Shown: piece by piece, positions 59,268-64,000 of the stretch | Layout: the number at the start of each line of letters is the position of its first letter | How positions within the stretch are numbered: the first letter of the stretch is position 1 | Source of the DNA: Archilochus colubris | Lineage: Eukaryota > Chordata > Aves > Apodiformes > Trochilidae | DNA length: 64,000 nucleotides | Assembly: GCA_023079485.1 (NCBI GenBank) | Contig: CM041083.1 | Span: 63,555,810 to 63,619,809, forward strand | Reading direction: 5' to 3' | The notes under the pieces: model-generated | The model's database searches: none | What the model saw: the letters and a program-made list of their open reading frames with translations, nothing else | Told to the model about the DNA's origin: nothing | Made by a program: the position numbers and the translations under genes

Positions 59268-62200
59268 GTAAGTTCTGAAATTGGTTAGTTCAGTGTAATT
59301 TTCTGATATATGTAGGGTTTATTTATAGTGTTTTAGCCTTTTCTCTATTTTTTTAATACAAAAACTTAGAAGCATGCTTGGAAAATGTTGTTTGTTTGGA
59401 TTGGTTTTTTTTCATTGGTTTGAAAACTGTGTTAACTATGTAGATGATACAGTTGATACACTGGGGCATTATTCCCAGAATGTTTTGTTTACTGGTCACC
59501 CTTGAATGGCCTGTATTTGAGCAGGAACAACACTTAATTGATGGCAGAAGTGTCTGATGGTCGAAAGGATGGAAAAAGCAAGCAGATTTTAGTTTTGATC
59601 TTGATTCAGCAATAATAAGTAGGCATATACTTACTTTTAAACACCTGGTTTAATGCATTGCTGAAGGGAGACAAAATCTTCACCATAGATTTACTGTTTT
59701 TGAACTTGTTACTCAGCCCTTCCTGCACTTCTCTTTCCCTTTCTGTAAGGTAAGAGAAAAATAATGGCTGTTAGAGCTGTGGGATCTAATGTATGGGGTG
59801 TATGTGCTTGCTTTGAAATTCTAGAGTGGAGGAAGAAAAATGGTCATTAACATTATTTTCATTAGACGGGACTTTTTAAGAACATCTTTGAAGACTCTAA
59901 CAGGAAGGAGAGAAATTTAATTAAGTTTGAATTTATTCCGTGCCTTCCCATTTCCTTTGGAATATCGTGCTTTGCTGTTAATGATTTAACTGACAGGAGG
60001 CTATTGATCCAAGTTGGTCTGACACCAATCCCTGTGAGGGGCACTGAGGTGCTGAATGCCCAAGACAGAGCAGAAACTGTGCATCTCTCTGTTTGCCCAG
60101 GTCATTCACTTCCAGAGAGCTAAGAACTACTGCAGCAGCAGTTTAACTGTATTTTACATACTTTACTGTCTTTGCCAGTTAATGTAATTATTACAGAGCA
60201 TGGAACAAACTGAAAGGAATATGTACTCAGAGCAAAAATTAAGTGCAGGCCTGTGAGATGTAGAGACATAATCTTCTCAGTCTGGGACGGCTCCAGTAGG
60301 ACGGGGAGAGACCGACACCCCTTTGGGGAGGATGAAGGGTGCTCTGTGCTTTGCAAGATCAGAGTGAAGAAGAAAACACTTAAAAGTCATCCATCTGCTT
60401 CCATCCCCTAGCCTGTTCTAGAATCTCTGCAGAGAAGTTGCTATGACTTGGACTGCTTTTCACTGCCTCGTTCACACTGTTGGAGAACTTTGTCCTGTTA
60501 TCCTTCCTAATCTTCAGAGAGGGCTGTGCGTGCTCATTACCACCATAATGAGAGTCCAGAGTTTTCATGCAAATCCTGCAGCCAGCATCAGCTCTCTAAC
60601 AGGACTAGGGCTGCCCTTCTGTCACTGCTTGAGGGGTCCATGTCATGGTCAGCTATGGCAGGCCAACAAACCAGATCCAACAATTGCCCTTGAAGAAGAA
60701 ATAAAAAAGGGATGTACTTTCTTCTTTTTCACTTTCCTCATGTTTTATTCCCCTCTAAGATGGCTAATCCTCCATGAAAAATTAACACTTGGGTAAGGTG
60801 TTGGCTGGATGGCCTTCAGGGTTGGAGTCTTTCATTCCTAAGAAGCCACAATGTTGGGGAGCAGCAGCGTGGGCTTCCTAACCCTGCCTGGGCTTGTTTT
60901 TCAATATGACCTCCCATGGCTCCTTTGAGCAGGTCTGGTGAACAATTTCTGAAGCAGAGATTGTTAATACAATTAAAGAGATGGGGTGCCTGTTTCGCAA
61001 GTAAGCTGTGGCACTGTGGGCATGTGAAATAAGCCACTGAACGGTCATCAGAGGATAATGCCTGGTGCTTTTTTCAAATATATGTGTGAAATGATTTGTT
61101 AGATTATGATTACACATAGTGGAGCTGGTCTAACTTCTTACAGGGCTTGCCCATGTAAATAGATGAGGCTAAGAAGGTTTCAGTTCATTATTACAGATGA
61201 TTTGCTGTAGCCCCAGAAGCACTTGTATTCTAGTAGTTGTGGGAACAAGAACTGCAAAATTTGGGCCAGACATGCCCTAATTCAGTTCTCTGGCTCACAA
61301 CTGAAGCCACCAACATGCAAATGGAGTTCCCACGGAAAACCGCATGGCCTGGATCTGTCCCTGGGAATATCATAAATATGAATGTTTTCCAGGCAGCCAT
61401 GTAGCTGCTGGGATGGATCTGAGTTGCTTCCTTCTGGATTTCAAACAATCAAAATCAAATTTGTTTCAGCTCTACAGGTTGCTGCTACACCTCTTGCACT
61501 TTTTTTTGGGACGTGGTCTCAGTGAACCCAGTTAGACCAACAATAGTATTAAATCTTTTGTAAGAGCACAACTACCATGAATCACCTTGAGAGGGAGGAG
61601 GGTCATGTCCTCCCTCCATGTGTATCCTTGGAGTTTGTTTCTTTTTTTGCAGTGGGTGAGATGGTCTTGCTCCAGGTGAGCCAGTTGCCTGTCATGTGAA
61701 ATATTGTAGCATAAATTACAGTGCTCATAAGGCTTTAAATATATTCTGTATTTTTCACTAACGGGGAGCTGTTTTACTCATAGAATCACTATGCTTTAAA
61801 CCTATTCTGGTTTTAAATGATGAAAATATTTAGTGTATAGCTTCTTTTGTTGCCTAATACATCTGCTTTCCTTGCAACCTTCCTCCATTCTAGCTCTCCT
61901 TGGTGAGGCACTTCAGGGACAGCTGTCACTAGCTCTGCTGAGACTGGCAGGTATATCTTGGCATTTGCTGCACTACATGCCCTGGTGACAGTGAGAATGA
62001 ATGTCATTGGCCAAGGGAGTCATGGAAAAATGAAAGAGCAAGGTAGTGGTGAAAGGAAATCTGGATCTGTCAGCAGGGGTGACAGGTGATGAGATGCAGA
62101 AAAAGGTAGCACATGAGCACATCAGAAGATAAAACTGAGTCTGTAAGTACCAAAAGAAACAAGCAGGACATAAGCAGGAACAATCTGCTGTTCCAGTGGA

Positions 62201-62574
62201 GACAGACAGTGTGTAACAATTCAACGAGGCAAGGCAATGCTGAGACAAAAGAGAGAGACACGAATGGCTGATATACTGGGATACTTGGAGAAGGTTTTAT
62301 TACACCTTCTGAAACACTCCAGCAGGATCTGGACCTAGGGAGGCAGCTCCAGTTGCTGTTTGAGTAATAATCACAATACAAATAAAATAACACATTTAGA
62401 TCTGGGAAGGTTGACTCCAGTACAGCAACGTGATGGTTACAGCACTAGGAAAGGAACAATCTGGCAGCAGGGGAGCCACACAGGACCAAACAAGTGGAGG
62501 GTGGTCAGATAAAAGATGATTTAAGTTTCTGTGTGAGTGATGGAATTTAGCTTCAAGGGACTTCTTTTTTTTTC
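59268..62574. other. Intergenic; no gene seen
   Basis: AT-rich unique DNA with frames under 120 codons. Antisense-overlapping frames at 61,973-62,393 are not gene-like. No CpG island or recognised transposon. Confidence 0.5.
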
Positions 62575-62605
62575 TCTCTCTCTTTTTTTTTTTTTTTTTT
62601 TTTTT
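62575..62605 (+). repeat. CT-repeat joined to a T23 tract
   Basis: A short CTCTCTCTC run is followed by 23 consecutive T residues, preceded by another T-run at about 62,564-62,572. Confidence 0.85.
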
Positions 62606-64000
62606 AACTACAATCCCTTTAAAACTGGTTCAGCTGAATGGGCAAGTATGCAACTTTAATGATATTCCTGAGGTCTTTGTAGGAACTGTGGTTACAACCA
62701 AGCCTGGCTGCCAGAAGCAGATATATAGCAGGACATTACAGTATGTCTCTCTGCTGTCAGGAAGCAGGACCAACCAAAGGGCAGGGATTCCCTTTCAAGC
62801 AGAATGTGTAAACCCTCCTTCTAGAGTAATGCATCTCTACTGACTCCTTCAGTAGAGACCCTACTTCAGTGAATATTTTTCCTGTCTTGAGTAAGTGTCT
62901 ATGTCCAGAGAGAGCAATAAATGTTTCTGGATGCGCTGGACATTGTGAGGCATTAAAAACAAGCATTGAACCTCAGTCAAGTTGCAAGATTAAACAAGAA
63001 CTTGAAAGCAGCTCTTGGTCATTACAGGGAGAATGTAAATCCAGTTCTCCTCAGCCTGGGAGAAAGCAGGCAAGAGGCAGAAAATAGGATCATTGGAGTT
63101 ACATGGAAGGAGACCTACGTTTTCTTTCAAAACTCTTACAGCACTTTTTATCAAGATCTGTGTCATGCTTGGGGACATCCAAATTTTTTGAAAGACAGTA
63201 AGGATAGGATAAGAAATTTGCATGAGTAACTCTCCTCATTTATCAGGTCTGTCTTCCAGACAGGGTTCAACTTTTTTCATGGTCTGCCAAATCTTTGCAA
63301 ATGATCTCATGGACATGACCTTCCCTTCTTTCCTGGAGTTTTGAGCTTCCATCCAGCAAGCGCAGCAGGGATGGTATTGGGAAAGCAGTGATAGCTCTCC
63401 AGCTGCTCTGCTGTGACTTTCGAAACTCAGTGTGCATATTTTTGCTTTGTGCACAGTTGTCACCTCTGAAAATCAAACAAAGGCAAACACAGGTACTAAT
63501 TTTAGGTAGCCAGGCAACACAGTAGACAGTTGCCTAGGGCAGCAGACTGTTGAATGCAGCAGAATGCCAAGGCTTTATGAAGATGAAGGCTTGCTGCCAC
63601 TGTTCTTCCCCCTAAGTACTCCCTACTACAAGTAATAGACCTTCAGTCCTGTTTTCAGGTGACAGTGGCCTGGGTGCCCGCAGTGCTCAAACTACAGTGT
63701 GGGTTCATTGCCTCCATTTGAGTGGGCCAAGTCCATTGGAAAGGGTGGGAGGGGGCCTTTCCCAGCAGAATCGAGAGGAACCATTGGTTTCAGAGTTGTT
63801 TCTATGGCCACTTCCTTTTCTCCTGCAGAAGCAGTGTGAGTTCATGTGAGTGGGCTGCTGCAGGGGAGGGATGGTTTGAGATGAAAGTAGGAGTCACTTG
63901 GGTGGCATGGGGAGGACAGGGGTGATGGCCATGAGGGGTGATCTGCCTGGGATGAGGTTGGGCTCTCCTGGATCTGAGACAAGGCTTATCCAGGGAACAG
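62606..64000. other. Intergenic to window end; no gene seen
   Basis: Unique DNA; overlapping 70-90 codon frames at 62,757-63,476 have no family resemblance. The sequence runs off the window without a recognised feature. Confidence 0.5.

Noticed and set aside
47131..64000. Search for WNT5B coding exons to the right of FBXL14
   Set aside because: No signal-peptide exon or cysteine-rich Wnt motif was recognised; the gene probably lies beyond the window.
1..64000. tRNA, rRNA or CRISPR features
   Set aside because: No tRNA T-loop word with flanking stems, no rRNA sequence and no regularly spaced repeat array were seen.

Overview
The window looks like a bird nuclear genome. It carries chicken-repeat-1 (CR1) LINE copies with the avian-type 3' end (GGTCCCTTCCAACC followed by ATTCTRTGATT), a few much older amniote CR1 and MIR-type relics, a sparse gene layout with AT-rich non-coding DNA, and two strong CpG islands. 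Nothing bacterial or viral was seen. The species cannot be read from the sequence.

Only one protein-coding gene is certain: FBXL14, on the minus strand. Its uninterrupted 400-codon reading frame is at 44,977-46,179, inside the right-hand CpG island (about 45,380-47,130). Its 3' UTR probably runs left to about 42,630. FBXL14 is the substrate receptor of an SCF ubiquitin ligase. In mammals, from memory, it sits between ERC1 and WNT5B. I found no coding exon of either neighbour, so the flanks are probably intergenic DNA, introns or UTRs.

The left CpG island (about 9,770-10,960) looks like a second promoter with no recognisable gene. Plus-strand splice signals downstream allow a model with a two-codon coding part in exon 1 (ATG CAG, then a donor), a 42-codon GC-rich exon at 12,879-13,004, and a short terminal exon at 13,600 that stops inside an old CR1 relic, with an AATAAA at 13,990. 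This would encode a basic protein of about 59 residues. It could equally be a lncRNA or distal non-coding 5' exons of a downstream gene such as WNT5B. It is the best candidate here for something undescribed, but it is only a model.

Layout: 1-9,640, intergenic DNA with a polypurine tract, a MIR-type relic, an old CR1 relic and a possible conserved element. 9,641-14,110, DR2 nuclear-receptor motif, orphan CpG island and the candidate small gene. 14,110-36,170, mostly featureless DNA with MIR-type relics, one young CR1, homopolymers and a few regulatory-looking patches. 36,170-37,960, a small CpG islet followed by two head-to-tail CR1 copies. 37,960-42,630, intergenic, with a dense motif cluster at 41,590-41,930. 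42,630-47,130, FBXL14 with its 3' UTR and promoter. 47,130-64,000, intergenic DNA with an unexplained CpG-bearing patch at 48,435-48,725, two MIR-type relics and a CTCF-like site.

All repeat family and motif calls were made by eye against remembered consensus sequences. Boundaries are approximate.
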